DNA of 64,000 nucleotides from JAKOWB01 sp038363005 (GTDB taxonomy: Bacteria; Pseudomonadota; Alphaproteobacteria; Kiloniellales; JACOMY01). The stretch is taken from positions 124,001 to 188,000 of the forward strand of contig JBBQBI010000003.1 of assembly GCA_038363005.1 (NCBI GenBank). Reading direction: 5' to 3'. The position numbers and the translations under genes were made by a program. Of the stretch, positions 8,814 to 18,165 are shown in pieces. How positions within the stretch are numbered: the stretch's first letter is position 1; every line of letters starts with the position of its first letter. The notes under the pieces are model-generated. The model did no database searches. It was not told the DNA's origin and saw only the letters and a list, made by a program, of their open reading frames with translations.

Positions 8814-10653
8814 AGAACTGGATCGCCGGGTCGCGGTCCCGGCCATTGAGGGGGGTGGCGATGTCGAGGCGGATCGGCCCCAACTCGGTGAAATAGCGCA
8901 GCCCAATGCCGGCGCCGAACTGCGGCGTCTGGCTGAAATCGGGGAAGGTATCCTCGTAGACCTGTCCGCCCTCGACGAAGGCAACCAGCCCGTAGTCGTC
9001 CCAGAAGCGGGTGCGCGCCTCGAAGCCGAGCTCGAAGACCGAGAGGCCGCCGGTGGCCTGGTCATCTGAATCGAGCGGACCCAGCGAGTGCAGCTCGTAG
9101 CCGCGTACCGAGCCGCCGCCGCCGGCATAGAAGCGCTTGCTGGCCGGCACGGCGTCCAGCGTGCCGCCGGCGATGGAGCCAAGGCGACCGCGTACCGCCA
9201 GCACCAGGCTGTCGTCGTCCCAAGGCGCGTAGTAGGTGGAGGCCGAAACCTCGACCGTGACGAAGGGTACGGTCTCCGCCAGCAGCGCCAGCGACGGGGT
9301 CAACTGCAGCTGGGCGAAAACGCCCTTGTGCGGGTTCAGCGGGTCATCGCGGTTGTCGAAGCGCAGCGCGGCAGGCAGCGCGGCGATGACATAGCGCTGC
9401 TTGCCCTTGTCGTCGTCGGGATCCAGGTCGTCGACCTGCAGCAGTTCCAGGCTGAAGCCGCCGGACAGCGTCAGGTTCTTGGCCAGCGGCCGCTCCAGGC
9501 CGACGTAACCCAGCAGGCTCAGGGCCTCGAAGGCGTCGGTGGTCTCGTTCTTGGCGCTGGCGGTGACCACGAGGGTCTGCCGCAGTTCGAGAAAGTCGGG
9601 CTTGCGGAAATTGGCTTCCAGCTTCTGCAGCGGGAAGGAGACCACGCCCTCGATCTTCAGCGATTCGGCGGCGCCGAAGAGGTTGCGGTGCTCCCACGAG
9701 GCCTCGAGCGAGAAGCCGTCAAGGATGCTGCCGTCCAGCTGCGTGCTGAAGCCGACGCCGATGCCGACGGTGCGTGGCGCCCGCTCCATGACCTTCAGCG
9801 TCGTCGGCAGTGTGCCGTCGGCCTGCGGTGCTGACGCGGTGTCCAGCGCAACGCTGTCGAACAGGTTGAGCGAGACCAGGTCGCGGCGGATCTGCTCCAG
9901 CTGCTCGGCGCTGTAGCGCTGGCCCTCGGGCCACTGCAGGCGCCGCCGCAAATAGTCCTCGTCCAGCCGCTCCAGGCCCTCGATGGCCAGCGGGCCGAAG
10001 CTGGCGACCGGCCCGGGGTCGACCTGCAGCGTCACCTGCATCTCGTTGGTGGTCAGTTCGACGGCAACCTGCCGGCCGGTAACCTTGGCCAGCGGATAGC
10101 CGTTGTTCCGCATGAAGTCCTCCATGCGGCGTTCGGCCGCCAGCACCTCGGCGGCGCGGGCCGGTTCGCCCAGCCGGATGCCGATCTCGCCAAGGTCCGG
10201 CTTGGGCAACCCGGCGATGGGCGCGCCGCTGGGGAACTCGACAGCGAAGTCGCCCATGACGAAGCGTGGGCCGGTCTCGACCAGCAGGTTCACCTGCAGC
10301 GGTGGCCCGGGTTCGATGCGCCACTCGATCTTGCTGGCGTAGTAGCCCTCGGACCGCAGGGCCTCGCGCAGCAGCGTGAGGTCGTTCTGCACGCGCCGCT
10401 CCAGCCCGGCCTGGCTCTGCGGCGGGCGGTCCTGCAGGGCGCGCAGCTGCGAAACCTCCGGCAGCAGGTCGACCAGTTCATCGGGGAAGTCGCCGCCGCC
10501 GGCCGGCAGGAAGTTGACCTGATAGCTGAACTCGTCCGCGCGCGCGTCTTCGACCGCGTAAAGCAGCAGCAGCAACAAGATCAGCAGGGCCCCGAGGGCG
10601 GCGCGTGGCTGCACGCTCAGTCGTCGTTCCTTTCCCGGCGCGTTCGCCCGCAA
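8788..10653 (-). CDS. tamA: Autotransporter assembly factor TamA (Omp85 family)
   Basis: 621-residue Omp85-type outer-membrane protein. Signal peptide at residues 1-39 (hydrophobic Leu run, cut after ARA). Three POTRA-like modules follow to about residue 300. A 16-strand-type barrel ends in a C-terminal Phe (YVSIGQAF), the usual BAM recognition signal, and includes the conserved FYAGGGGSVRGYE motif. The start is taken as TTG at 10653, because GAGG lies 5 bases upstream. A GTG at 10614 is possible but shortens the signal peptide's basic region. First gene of the tamA-tamB operon. Confidence 0.93.
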   Translation of the reverse strand: MRANAPGKERRLSVQPRAALGALLILLLLLLYAVEDARADEFSYQVNFLPAGGGDFPDELVDLLPEVSQLRALQDRPPQSQAGLERRVQNDLTLLREALRSEGYYASKIEWRIEPGPPLQVNLLVETGPRFVMGDFAVEFPSGAPIAGLPKPDLGEIGIRLGEPARAAEVLAAERRMEDFMRNNGYPLAKVTGRQVAVELTTNEMQVTLQVDPGPVASFGPLAIEGLERLDEDYLRRRLQWPEGQRYSAEQLEQIRRDLVSLNLFDSVALDTASAPQADGTLPTTLKVMERAPRTVGIGVGFSTQLDGSILDGFSLEASWEHRNLFGAAESLKIEGVVSFPLQKLEANFRKPDFLELRQTLVVTASAKNETTDAFEALSLLGYVGLERPLAKNLTLSGGFSLELLQVDDLDPDDDKGKQRYVIAALPAALRFDNRDDPLNPHKGVFAQLQLTPSLALLAETVPFVTVEVSASTYYAPWDDDSLVLAVRGRLGSIAGGTLDAVPASKRFYAGGGGSVRGYELHSLGPLDSDDQATGGLSVFELGFEARTRFWDDYGLVAFVEGGQVYEDTFPDFSQTPQFGAGIGLRYFTELGPIRLDIATPLNGRDRDPAIQFYVSIGQAF

Positions 10654-10802
10654 CCGATCCTCGCTTCGCCGCTTGCGTCCGGAAGCAAGGCGAATAGCGT
10701 GCTAGTATAATGCAATAGCGGGTGACTTAGGTCCCCAAGCTGAAGAAGGCCAGCGAAATGGTGGCTGGCCGTCGCGGCGGCCGGGCTCTGGGGCAGGGGA
10801 GG

Positions 10803-11506
10803 TTGCGTTTGGAACGCAGGCTGACCGCGGTGCTCGCCGCGGATGTCGTTGGCTACTCCAGCATGATGGCGGCTGACGAGGCCAGCACGCTCGAAGCGCT
10901 TAAGCACGGCGCCGCAATCACTTCGAACCCGCGGTCAGGGCCTGCGGCGGCCGGGTCATCAAGCTGATGGGCGACGGTGCCATCGCCGGCTTCCCATCCG
11001 CCACCGGCGCGGTCGAGGCAGCCCTTGCCCTGCAGCGGCGGCTGGCCGAAGCCGGCGGCGGGCTTGTCCTGCGGATCGGCATAAACCTTGGCGACGTGAT
11101 CATCGAAGGCGCCGACATCTATGGCGATCGGCCAGCGCTCGCGTGGTGCTGCTGATCGACGACGCGCAGTGGCTGGACGAGGCCTCGGCCGGGCTGCTGG
11201 CGCATCCGCAGGCGGCCCTGCCGACCGGGGCGGCGCCCCTGCTGACAGCGGAGGGGCAGTTCGAGCAGGCACTCGACTTCGCCCTCAGGTCGACCCGCCT
11301 GGCGCCGACCTTCGTCGACGCCTATCACGTCCAGGCGACGGTGCTGGTGTCGCTGGGGCGCTGCGAGGATGCACTGCACTACGTGCGCGAGGCGCCGCAG
11401 TCCGCACTTCACCGCGGCCCGCTGGCGCCGGATGCTGTTCTATCCCGACCGCGCCGACCAGCCTGCCTTCGAAGCCCTGCTGGTCGAGGCCGGCTTGCCG
11501 GCCTGA
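10803..11506 (+). pseudogene. Decayed adenylate cyclase / AAA-ATPase / TPR protein
   Basis: Remnant of a large class III cyclase fused to a LuxR-type ATPase and TPR domain. In order: the cyclase start (RRLTAVLAADVVGYSSMMAADE) is in one frame. Near 10912 the homology moves to another frame, giving RNHFEPAVRACGGRVIK, LMGDGAIAGFPS and GINLGDVIIEGADIYGD. At about 11140 it jumps to an ATPase Walker B-like VVLLIDDAQWLDEAS, then to a TPR (AEGQFEQALDFALRSTRLAP). After about 11400 it changes frame again to a typical C-terminus (RADQPAFEALLVEAGLPA, stop 11504-11506). At least two frameshifts and two large internal deletions, so no product is expected. An intact relative lies at 14849-16603. Confidence 0.8.
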
Positions 11507-11565
11507 CGCGGGGCAAGGACAACGGAGGTCTTTTCTTCCAGTAGAGGGACCGGCAAGCTGCGCGC

Positions 11566-12537
11566 ATGGGCAAGACACTCACCACGCGCTTCACCGAGCG
11601 CTTCGACCTGGAGCATCCCATCGCCCTGGCACCGATGGACAAGGTCGCCGGCGGGGCGCTCGCCGCCGCGGTCACGGCGGCCGGCGGGCTGGGGCTGATC
11701 GGCGGCGGCTATGGCGATGCCGCATGGCTGGAGCAGGCCTTCGCAGCCGCCGGAAATGTTGAGGTCGGCGTCGGCTTCATCACCTGGAGCGCGCTGCGCA
11801 ATCCGGCGGCGGTGGAGGCCGCGATGGCGCACCGACCCAAGGCGCTGATGGTGTCCTTCGGCGATGCCGAGCCGCTGGTGGCACAGGCCAAAGCCGCCGG
11901 CGTCCCAGTGCTCTGGCAGGTGCAGACCCTGGCCCAGGCGCGCCAGGCACTCGCTGCCGAGGTCGAGGTCATCGTCGCCCAGGGGCAGGAGGGCGGTGGG
12001 CACGGCATGGACCGTGGCCTGGTCGCGCTGCTGCCGGCGATCCGCGACCTGGCCGGGCCGGAGCAGATCATCCTCGGTGCTGGCGGCATAGCCGACGGGC
12101 GCGGCCTGGCCGCCGCCCTGATGCTCGGCGCCGACGGCATCTTGATGGGCACGCGTTTCTGGGCCAGCCAGGAGGCTAGCGGCCTGGACAGCGCCAAGGC
12201 GGCGCTGCTGACGCGCCAGGGCGACGAGACCGTGCGCTCCAAGGTGTTCGACGTGGCGCGCGGCGCCGACTGGCCCTGGCACTTCACCGGCCGCGTGGTG
12301 CGCAATGCCTTCCTGCAGCGCTGGCACGGCGACATCGAGGGACTGAAGGCGCAGGCCGCCAGCGAGCGCGCGCGCTATGAGGCGGCGCCGCTCGACGATC
12401 TCGATACCCGCGTGCTGATCGCCGGCGAAGCGCTGGACCTGATCCACGACCTGCCGCCGGCGGGTGAGATCGTCGCGCGCATCGTCGCCGAGGCGGCCGA
12501 GTGTCTCACCGCCGCGCCGCGCTGGCTGCGCGGCTGA
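11566..12537 (+). CDS. Nitronate monooxygenase family protein
   Basis: 323-residue FMN-dependent TIM-barrel enzyme of the 2-nitropropane dioxygenase / nitronate monooxygenase family, which oxidises alkyl nitronates. Seen: an N-terminal PIALAPMDKVAGGALAAAV segment, GGLGLIGGGYG, and a VIVAQGQEGGGHG motif holding the family's catalytic-type histidine. The FMN phosphate-binding end reads LGAGGIADGRGLAAALMLGADG, followed by GTRFWASQEA. It leads a co-directional set with an SDR (42 bp gap) and an aminotransferase (25 bp gap), perhaps one operon. The physiological substrate is unknown; many homologues act mainly in detoxification. Confidence 0.88.
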   Translation: MGKTLTTRFTERFDLEHPIALAPMDKVAGGALAAAVTAAGGLGLIGGGYGDAAWLEQAFAAAGNVEVGVGFITWSALRNPAAVEAAMAHRPKALMVSFGDAEPLVAQAKAAGVPVLWQVQTLAQARQALAAEVEVIVAQGQEGGGHGMDRGLVALLPAIRDLAGPEQIILGAGGIADGRGLAAALMLGADGILMGTRFWASQEASGLDSAKAALLTRQGDETVRSKVFDVARGADWPWHFTGRVVRNAFLQRWHGDIEGLKAQAASERARYEAAPLDDLDTRVLIAGEALDLIHDLPPAGEIVARIVAEAAECLTAAPRWLRG

Positions 12538-12579
12538 GCGACGTCCGATAGAAGTGTAAAGCAATGAGGAGATTGCAAC

Positions 12580-13356
12580 GTGGAACTGCGCGTTGAGGGC
12601 CAGCGGGTGCTGGTCACCGCTGGCGGCGCCGGCATCGGCCGGGCCATCGTCGAGGCGCTGCATGCCTCCGGCGCCAAGGTACACTGCTGCGACCTCGACG
12701 CAGCCAGCCTGGAGGACTTGCGGCGCGAGCTGCCGGGGGTCGGTGCCTCGCTCTGCGACGTCGCCGATCCGGTGGCGGTGGAGCGGTTGTTTGTCGACGC
12801 AGCGGCGACCCTGGGCGGGCTGGACGCGCTGGTAAACAACGCCGGCATCTCCGGACCCACCGGGCCGGTCGACGAGATCTCCATCGAGGACTGGCAGCGC
12901 ACGCTGTCGGTCAATCTCTCCAGCCAGTTCTACTGCGCCCGGCTGGCCACGCCGCTGCTGAAGGCAGCGGGCGGCGGCGCCATCGTCAATCTCTCCTCGG
13001 CCGCCGGCCGTTTCGGCTATCCGTTGCGCGCGCCCTATGCCGCTTCGAAGTGGGGCGTGGTGGGCCTCAGCCACACGCTGGCGGCCGAACTCGGTGCCTT
13101 CAATATCCGCTCCAACGCCATCCTGCCGGGCCCCGTCGCCGGCCCGCGCATCGACCGGGTGATCCGCGCCAAGGCCGAGCAACGCGGCATCTCGGAAGCG
13201 GCGATGCGCGACAGCTACCTCGACATGACGGCGATGCACGCCTTCGTCACCGCCGAGGACGTGGCGAACCTGGTGGTCTATCTGCTCTCCGACGCCGGCC
13301 GCCTGGTCTCCGGCCAGGCCATCGGCGTCGACGCGGCGACGACCTACATCCGTTGA
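12580..13356 (+). CDS. SDR family NAD(P)-dependent oxidoreductase
   Basis: 258-residue classical short-chain dehydrogenase. Seen: cofactor motif TAGGAGIGRA near residue 13, Asp after beta-2 (CCDLDAAS), which favours NAD over NADP, NNAGISGPTG, catalytic Ser in VNLSSAAGRFGY and the YAASK dyad. GTG at 12580 is preceded by AGGAGA at a good distance. Lies between the nitronate monooxygenase and the class III aminotransferase, all in one direction with short gaps. The substrate is not evident; an alcohol-to-ketone step feeding the aminotransferase is an inference from context. Confidence 0.9.
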   Translation: MELRVEGQRVLVTAGGAGIGRAIVEALHASGAKVHCCDLDAASLEDLRRELPGVGASLCDVADPVAVERLFVDAAATLGGLDALVNNAGISGPTGPVDEISIEDWQRTLSVNLSSQFYCARLATPLLKAAGGGAIVNLSSAAGRFGYPLRAPYAASKWGVVGLSHTLAAELGAFNIRSNAILPGPVAGPRIDRVIRAKAEQRGISEAAMRDSYLDMTAMHAFVTAEDVANLVVYLLSDAGRLVSGQAIGVDAATTYIR

Positions 13357-13381
13357 ACCACAATCCTCAGGCTCAGCGATC

Positions 13382-14752
13382 ATGACAGCTCACCTCGACC
13401 GGTCGCGGCTGGCGGCTGTCCTGCAGCGCGAGACGGCGGCCTTCATCGCCCGCACGCCGCGCTCGCGTGCCCTGACCGCGCGGGCGCGCAAGGTGATGCC
13501 CGACGGCGTGCCGATGGCCTGGATGGCTGGTCTGCACCGTCATCCGCCGCTTTACGTCGCCGGCGGTGCCGGCAGTCGCTTCGAGGACGTCGACGGTAAC
13601 AGTTACATCGACTTCAACCTGGCTGACCTCAGCAACACGGTCGGCTACGGGCCGACGCCGGTCAGCCGGCGCCTGGCCGAGCAGGCAGCGCGCGGCCTGC
13701 AGTTCCTGCTGCCGGGCGAGGATGCGATCGTCGTGGCCGAGACGCTGGCGGCGCGCACCGGGCTGCCCTTCTGGCAGTTCACCATCAGCGCCTCTTCGGC
13801 CAATACCGAGATCATTCGCATCGCCCGTGCCAAGACCGGTCGCGACAAGATCGTGCTGTTCGAGGGCAAGTACCACGGCCATATCGACGCCACGATGGCC
13901 ACGGGGGGCGCGCCTGGCGCCAACGCGCCGGCGCGGCCCGAGGCCATGGGACTCTCCGCCCGCGTAGCGGCCGATGCCCGCAATGTGCCCTTCAACGACC
14001 TGGCGGCGCTGGCCGCGGCGCTGGCGCCCGGCGACGTCGCCCTGGTGATGGCCGAGCCAGCCTTGACCAACTGCTCGCTGGTGTTGCCCGAGCCGGGCTT
14101 CCTGGCCGAGGCCTGCCGCCTGGCGCGGGGCGCCGGCGCGCTCTTCGCGCTGGATGAGGTGCACACCTGGCAGCTTGCCTTTGGCGGCTTCGTGCGTGCC
14201 GAGGGCCTGACACCGGACTTCCTGGCCCTGGGCAAGGGGTTGGGTGGCGGCGCGCCGCTCGGCGCCTATGGCATGACCCGGCCGCTCGCCGCCTTCCTGG
14301 AGCAGCATCTCGACGACTACGGCGCGCCGCAGCGCGGCCTGGCCATCGGTGGCACCACCTTTGCCAGCGCGCTGACCATGGCGGCGGCCCGCGCGACCCT
14401 GGAGGAGGTGCAGAGCGAGGCAGCTTTTGCCCGGATCGCCGTGCTGGGCGACCGCCTGGCTGACGGCATCGAGGCGATGATCCAGGTACAGGTCCTGCCT
14501 TGGCGCGCCTTCCGCTATGGCCCGCGCTCCGGCTTCTGCCTGACGCCTGAGCTGCCGCTGAACGAGCGGCAGGCACATCCCTCGGTCGATGCCGGCTTCA
14601 GCGACGCACGCCGGCTCTACATGGCCAACCGCGGCATTTGGGAGGCCATCTCCAGCGCCGGGCCGCAGATCTCCTTCGCGCACGACGCGGCCGACGTCGA
14701 TCGCTATCTCGCAGTGGCGGCCGACTTCCTCGCCGAAGTGGTGGTCCCATAG
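13382..14752 (+). CDS. Class III PLP-dependent aminotransferase (glutamate-1-semialdehyde aminomutase-like)
   Basis: 456-residue fold-type I aminotransferase. Seen: DVDGNSYIDFN near residue 69, the cofactor phosphate region SASSANTEIIRIARA, the ring-contacting Asp in LFALDEVHTW (D258) and the Schiff-base lysine in LALGKGLGGGAPLGAYG (K285). The layout is closest to the GSA aminomutase/omega-transaminase branch. Its place beside a redox operon rather than heme genes argues against a role as HemL. Last gene of the probable three-gene set that starts at 11566. Substrate unknown. Confidence 0.88.
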   Translation: MTAHLDRSRLAAVLQRETAAFIARTPRSRALTARARKVMPDGVPMAWMAGLHRHPPLYVAGGAGSRFEDVDGNSYIDFNLADLSNTVGYGPTPVSRRLAEQAARGLQFLLPGEDAIVVAETLAARTGLPFWQFTISASSANTEIIRIARAKTGRDKIVLFEGKYHGHIDATMATGGAPGANAPARPEAMGLSARVAADARNVPFNDLAALAAALAPGDVALVMAEPALTNCSLVLPEPGFLAEACRLARGAGALFALDEVHTWQLAFGGFVRAEGLTPDFLALGKGLGGGAPLGAYGMTRPLAAFLEQHLDDYGAPQRGLAIGGTTFASALTMAAARATLEEVQSEAAFARIAVLGDRLADGIEAMIQVQVLPWRAFRYGPRSGFCLTPELPLNERQAHPSVDAGFSDARRLYMANRGIWEAISSAGPQISFAHDAADVDRYLAVAADFLAEVVVP

Positions 14753-14848
14753 TCGCTGCGTCGTCGGTGATGGCGCCGAGTACCCACATGGCGTTAGAGT
14801 GGCGCCACATGAAAACATCGCCGTGTCGACGTTGAAGCTGCGTCAACC

Positions 14849-16603
14849 ATGAGCCAGGGTGAACATCGGCTCGCCGCGATCCTGGCGGCCGACATGGTCG
14901 GCTATAGCCGGCTGATGGAGGCTGACGAGCGGGGCACGCTGGCCCGGTTGCGCACCCATCGCATCGAGCTGATCGATCCGGCGATTGCCAAGAACCGCGG
15001 GCAGATCATCAAGACCACTGGCGACGGCATGCTGATCGAGTTCCAGAGCGTTGCGGACGCGGTGCGCTGCGCCGTCGAGATCCAGGATCGCATGCGGCGC
15101 CGCAACGCCGACGTTGCCGACGAACGGCGCATGGAGTTCCGCATCGGCATCAACTTGGGCGATATCATCTTCGAGGACGGCGACATCTATGGCGAAGGCG
15201 TCAACGTCGCCGCGCGCGTCGAACAGCTCGCCGAGGTCGGCGGCATCTGCGTGACGGCTGCGGTGCATGGCCAGGTGGTCGGCCGCGTCGAGGCGGCGTT
15301 CGAGGCCCTGGGCGAGAAGCTGCTGAAGAACATCGCCCGCCCGGTTGAGCTCTACCGCGTCGTCATGGACGCCACGGCGCAGCAGAAGGAGCAGGGCCAA
15401 GGCACGGCGCCGCCACCACCGGCGGCGACCAAGCCGACGGTCGCCGTACTGCCCTTCGCCAACATGAGCGGCGACGCCGAGCAGGAGTTCTTCGTCGATG
15501 GCCTGACAGAAGACATCCTGACCGAGCTCAGCCGGCGTCGCGAACTATTCGTCATCTCGCGCACCTCGACCTTCGTCTACAAGGGCCAGGCGGCCAACCT
15601 GCGCGAGGTGGCGCAGAAGCTGGGCGCGCAGTACCTGGTCGAGGGCAGTGTGCGCAAGTCAGGCGATCGCCTGCGCATCACGGTGCAGCTGATCGACACG
15701 GCGACCGACGCGCACATCTGGGCGGAGCGCTACGACCGCAAGATCGACGACATCTTCGCGATCCAGGACGAGATCACCTCGGCCATCGTCGCCACGCTGC
15801 CGGGCCGGCTCGAGGCGGCGCAGCACGAGCAGCTGGCGCGCAAGAAGCCCAGCAGCCTGGCGGCCTACGAGTGCGTGCTAGCGGCCAAGGTGCTGCACCA
15901 CCGCAGCACGCGCGAGGCCAACCTGGAGGCGCAAGACTTCATCGACCGCGCGCTGGAACTCGATCCAGACTATGGCCACGCGCATGCCTGGCGCGGCTGC
16001 ATCCTGGGCCAGTCCTGGGGCTACGGCTGGTGCGCCGACAAGGCGGGAACCTTCACCGAGGTCTCCGCCGCGCTCGACCGGGCGCTCAGGCTGGACGAGA
16101 ACGACGCCGACGTGCACCGCATCCTCGCGGCGGTCTGCATCACCAAGACCGACCTGACCCGGGCGCGCTATCACCAGGACCGTGCCCTGGCGCTCAATCC
16201 GAACTACGACCTGGTGGTGGTGCAGATGGGCGAGCTGCTGACCTGGTCGGGTCGCGGCGCCGAAGGGGCGGAGTGGATCGTGAAGGCGATGAGCCTGAAC
16301 CCGCATCATCCGGCCCGCTTCTGGAGCCATCTCGGCAAGGCCCACTTCACCGCCCGGCAGTACGCCAAGGCGGTGGAGGCCTTCATGCATCTCTCGGCTA
16401 TGGACACCGCGCAGCATGCCTTCGTCGCCGCCTGCTACGGCTGGCTCGGCGACCGCACGGCCGCTACCGCGCACCTCGCCCGGATCCGCGAGCTGGATCC
16501 ACAGTTCGGCGTCGAGACGGTGCTGGCCACGTTGCACTATGCCGATGACGGCGACCGCGACCATGTCCGCGAGGGACTCGCCAAGGCGGGCCTGACGGGC
16601 TGA
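14849..16603 (+). CDS. Class III adenylate/guanylate cyclase with TolB-like and TPR domains
   Basis: 584-residue signalling protein. Residues 7-170: class III nucleotide cyclase with both metal aspartates (D15 in LAADMVGYS, D59 in KTTGDGM) and the GVNVAARVEQL transition-state helix. Residues 193-320: a TolB-N-like domain (VAVLPFANMSGDAEQEFFVDG ... VEGSVRKSGDRLRI). Residues 335-580: TPR-type helical repeats. No membrane segment, so cytoplasmic. A familiar alphaproteobacterial architecture, thought to couple cAMP production to protein-protein sensing. The ATG has no clear Shine-Dalgarno. Intact counterpart of the pseudogene at 10803-11506. Confidence 0.88.
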   Translation: MSQGEHRLAAILAADMVGYSRLMEADERGTLARLRTHRIELIDPAIAKNRGQIIKTTGDGMLIEFQSVADAVRCAVEIQDRMRRRNADVADERRMEFRIGINLGDIIFEDGDIYGEGVNVAARVEQLAEVGGICVTAAVHGQVVGRVEAAFEALGEKLLKNIARPVELYRVVMDATAQQKEQGQGTAPPPPAATKPTVAVLPFANMSGDAEQEFFVDGLTEDILTELSRRRELFVISRTSTFVYKGQAANLREVAQKLGAQYLVEGSVRKSGDRLRITVQLIDTATDAHIWAERYDRKIDDIFAIQDEITSAIVATLPGRLEAAQHEQLARKKPSSLAAYECVLAAKVLHHRSTREANLEAQDFIDRALELDPDYGHAHAWRGCILGQSWGYGWCADKAGTFTEVSAALDRALRLDENDADVHRILAAVCITKTDLTRARYHQDRALALNPNYDLVVVQMGELLTWSGRGAEGAEWIVKAMSLNPHHPARFWSHLGKAHFTARQYAKAVEAFMHLSAMDTAQHAFVAACYGWLGDRTAATAHLARIRELDPQFGVETVLATLHYADDGDRDHVREGLAKAGLTG

Positions 16604-16921
16604 GAACGCGCGAAACGACGGCCGTCTGATCCGCCGATCGCCTGGTCCGACGCCGGCAGCCCTGGTCCCTAACGCTGTCCCAGAGCGCGACGATCTTCAG
16701 AATTTCCTCGCAGCGCAGTTGCGGCAGGGAAGGAATCGCCGGGATGCTGCAAGTTCCACAATCCTTGGCTGAGGCAATCGCCCTGACGCATTCACCCTGC
16801 GACGGCGACCGTGGCGGCGGAACGAACAAGGCGCGGGTGCGTTTAACCACGCGGTGTTGGATTTCCCACCATCAGGACGGCGCTACGCCCGACGTCAGCG
16901 CCCCATGGAGGCAATCGCGCC
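16604..16921 (+). other. Gene-free stretch, 318 bp
   Basis: Between the cyclase and the baeRF-like gene. I see no convincing gene, tRNA or strong hairpin. A short open frame from 16744 has neither a ribosome site nor family likeness and runs into the next gene in another phase. Presumably it carries the promoter of the gene at 16922. Confidence 0.5.
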
Positions 16922-18043
16922 ATGCTTTATGTCGATATTCCCACACTTCCCGAGATCCGGTCGCTTATCAGCCTGCGCGCCGACGCCTGCATTTCGATCT
17001 ATCTCTCCACGACGCCACAAACCCAGCATGTGAAGGCCAGCCGGATTGCCTTCGGCAACCTGACGCGGACGGCGCTGGAACAGCTCGACGCCGCCGACTT
17101 TGACAAGCGGCGCCGCGCCCTGCTGGAAGCGGAACTGGCCGCGTTGGGCGAGGACGATGCCTTCTGGCGCCTGCAGGCCCACAGCCTCGCCGTCCTGGCC
17201 ACACCTGACAGCGTGCGCACCTTCCGCCTGGCGACCGCCATCACCGACACGGTCGAGGTTTCCGATCGCTTCCATCTGAAGCCGCTCCTGCGCGCCATCG
17301 CCTTTCCGCAACATGCCTTCGTGTTGGCGCTGTCGGAGAATGCGGTTCGACTTGTCGAAGTCTTCGCCGACTCGCCGCCTACTCTGGTTCGCATTCCCGA
17401 TCTGCCCAAGAGCGCCGCCGATGCTACCGGTCACGCTTCGGTCAACGACCGTTCGCCGAGCAGACGTATTCAAGGTTCGGAAGGGCAGAACGTGCTGCTG
17501 CGCCAGTATGTGCGGAAGGTCGATGGCGCATTGCGCGCCGTCCTTGCGGGCCGCGAGACGCCGCTCATCCTCGCCGCAGTCGAGCCGCTTGCCTCGTTCT
17601 ATCGCGCGGCCAACACCTATCCGGCTCTGGCGCCGCACGGCATTGCCATCAGCGCCGACCAGACGGCGGACAGCGAGCTGGCCAGCGCCGCGCGCGGTGT
17701 TCTCGACGAGCACTATTCCGGCGAGGTCGCAGCGGCAAGGGAGCTGTTCCAGACCCGCCTCGGGCAGCAGCGCGCGACCACCGACATCAAGGAGGCGGCG
17801 CGCGCGGCGACCAACGGCGCGATCGAACTGCTGCTGGTCGATATCGATCAGGTGCTTCCCGGCACCGTGGGTGATTCCGAAGGCAAGGTTGCGCTGGCTT
17901 CGGCTGTCGGCGCCGCGAGCTATGACGTGATCGACGAGATTGCCGGGCGGGCCATCCTCACAGGCGCGAAGGTTCTCGGCGTGCGCAAGGCGGACATTCC
18001 CGATGAAGCGCCGCTGGCGGCGATCCTGCGCTATTCGCTCTGA
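16922..18043 (+). CDS. Bacterial archaeo-eukaryotic release factor (baeRF) family protein
   Basis: 373-residue cytoplasmic protein resembling the baeRF group, bacterial relatives of the eRF1/Pelota peptide-release domain found by comparative genomics. Seen: N-terminal module beginning DIPTLPEIRSLISL with ACISIYLST, a central AFPQHAFVLALSENAVRLVE, and a C-terminal L7Ae-like end (AARAATNGAIELLLVDID ... YDVIDEIAGRAILTGAKVLGV). A role on stalled or stressed ribosomes has been proposed for the family but not shown. Monocistronic. The ATG at 16922 follows GGAGG-type sequence (ATGGAGGCAATCGCGCC). Confidence 0.65.
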   Translation: MLYVDIPTLPEIRSLISLRADACISIYLSTTPQTQHVKASRIAFGNLTRTALEQLDAADFDKRRRALLEAELAALGEDDAFWRLQAHSLAVLATPDSVRTFRLATAITDTVEVSDRFHLKPLLRAIAFPQHAFVLALSENAVRLVEVFADSPPTLVRIPDLPKSAADATGHASVNDRSPSRRIQGSEGQNVLLRQYVRKVDGALRAVLAGRETPLILAAVEPLASFYRAANTYPALAPHGIAISADQTADSELASAARGVLDEHYSGEVAAARELFQTRLGQQRATTDIKEAARAATNGAIELLLVDIDQVLPGTVGDSEGKVALASAVGAASYDVIDEIAGRAILTGAKVLGVRKADIPDEAPLAAILRYSL

Positions 18044-18091
18044 GCGGGAATGCCCGGCGGCAAGGCGGCCAATTCGGTGAAAAGTGGGATT

Positions 18092-18165
18092 TGGCTGGGG
18101 GACCTGGATTCGAACCAGGGCTGCCCGGGTCAGAGCCGGGAGTTCTACCGCTAAACTATCCCCCA
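18092..18165 (-). tRNA. tRNA-Gln (anticodon CUG)
   Basis: Read on the minus strand, a complete cloverleaf: 7-bp acceptor (TGGGGGA with TCCCCCA), D-arm with AGCGGTAGAAC, anticodon stem CCCGG/CCGGG around loop CTCTGAC (anticodon CTG), and a T-arm with GGTTCGAATCC. The discriminator base is G, and CCA is encoded at 18092-18094. It lies in the gap after the baeRF-like gene. Confidence 0.95.

Noticed and set aside
8814..9182. Longer start for tamB inside tamA
   Set aside because: The extra 123 residues are a low-complexity shadow of tamA, and the membrane anchor is already complete from ATG 8813.
10706..10711. Perfect TATAAT before the cyclase pseudogene
   Set aside because: No -35-like hexamer at 16-18 bp and the downstream gene is dead; one hexamer is not evidence of a promoter.
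11440..13383. 647-codon open frame on the minus strand over the nitronate monooxygenase and SDR genes
   Set aside because: It is a GC-rich antisense shadow: no recognisable motif, His/Gln/Arg-heavy composition, while both plus-strand genes carry clear catalytic motifs.
16744..17103. 119-codon frame overlapping the start of the baeRF-like gene
   Set aside because: Wrong frame for the conserved gene, no ribosome site, no motif.
18092..18165. tRNA-Gln as an integration site for a mobile element
   Set aside because: No integrase, no repeated tRNA end and no change in base composition near it; the foreign block is 14 kb away.
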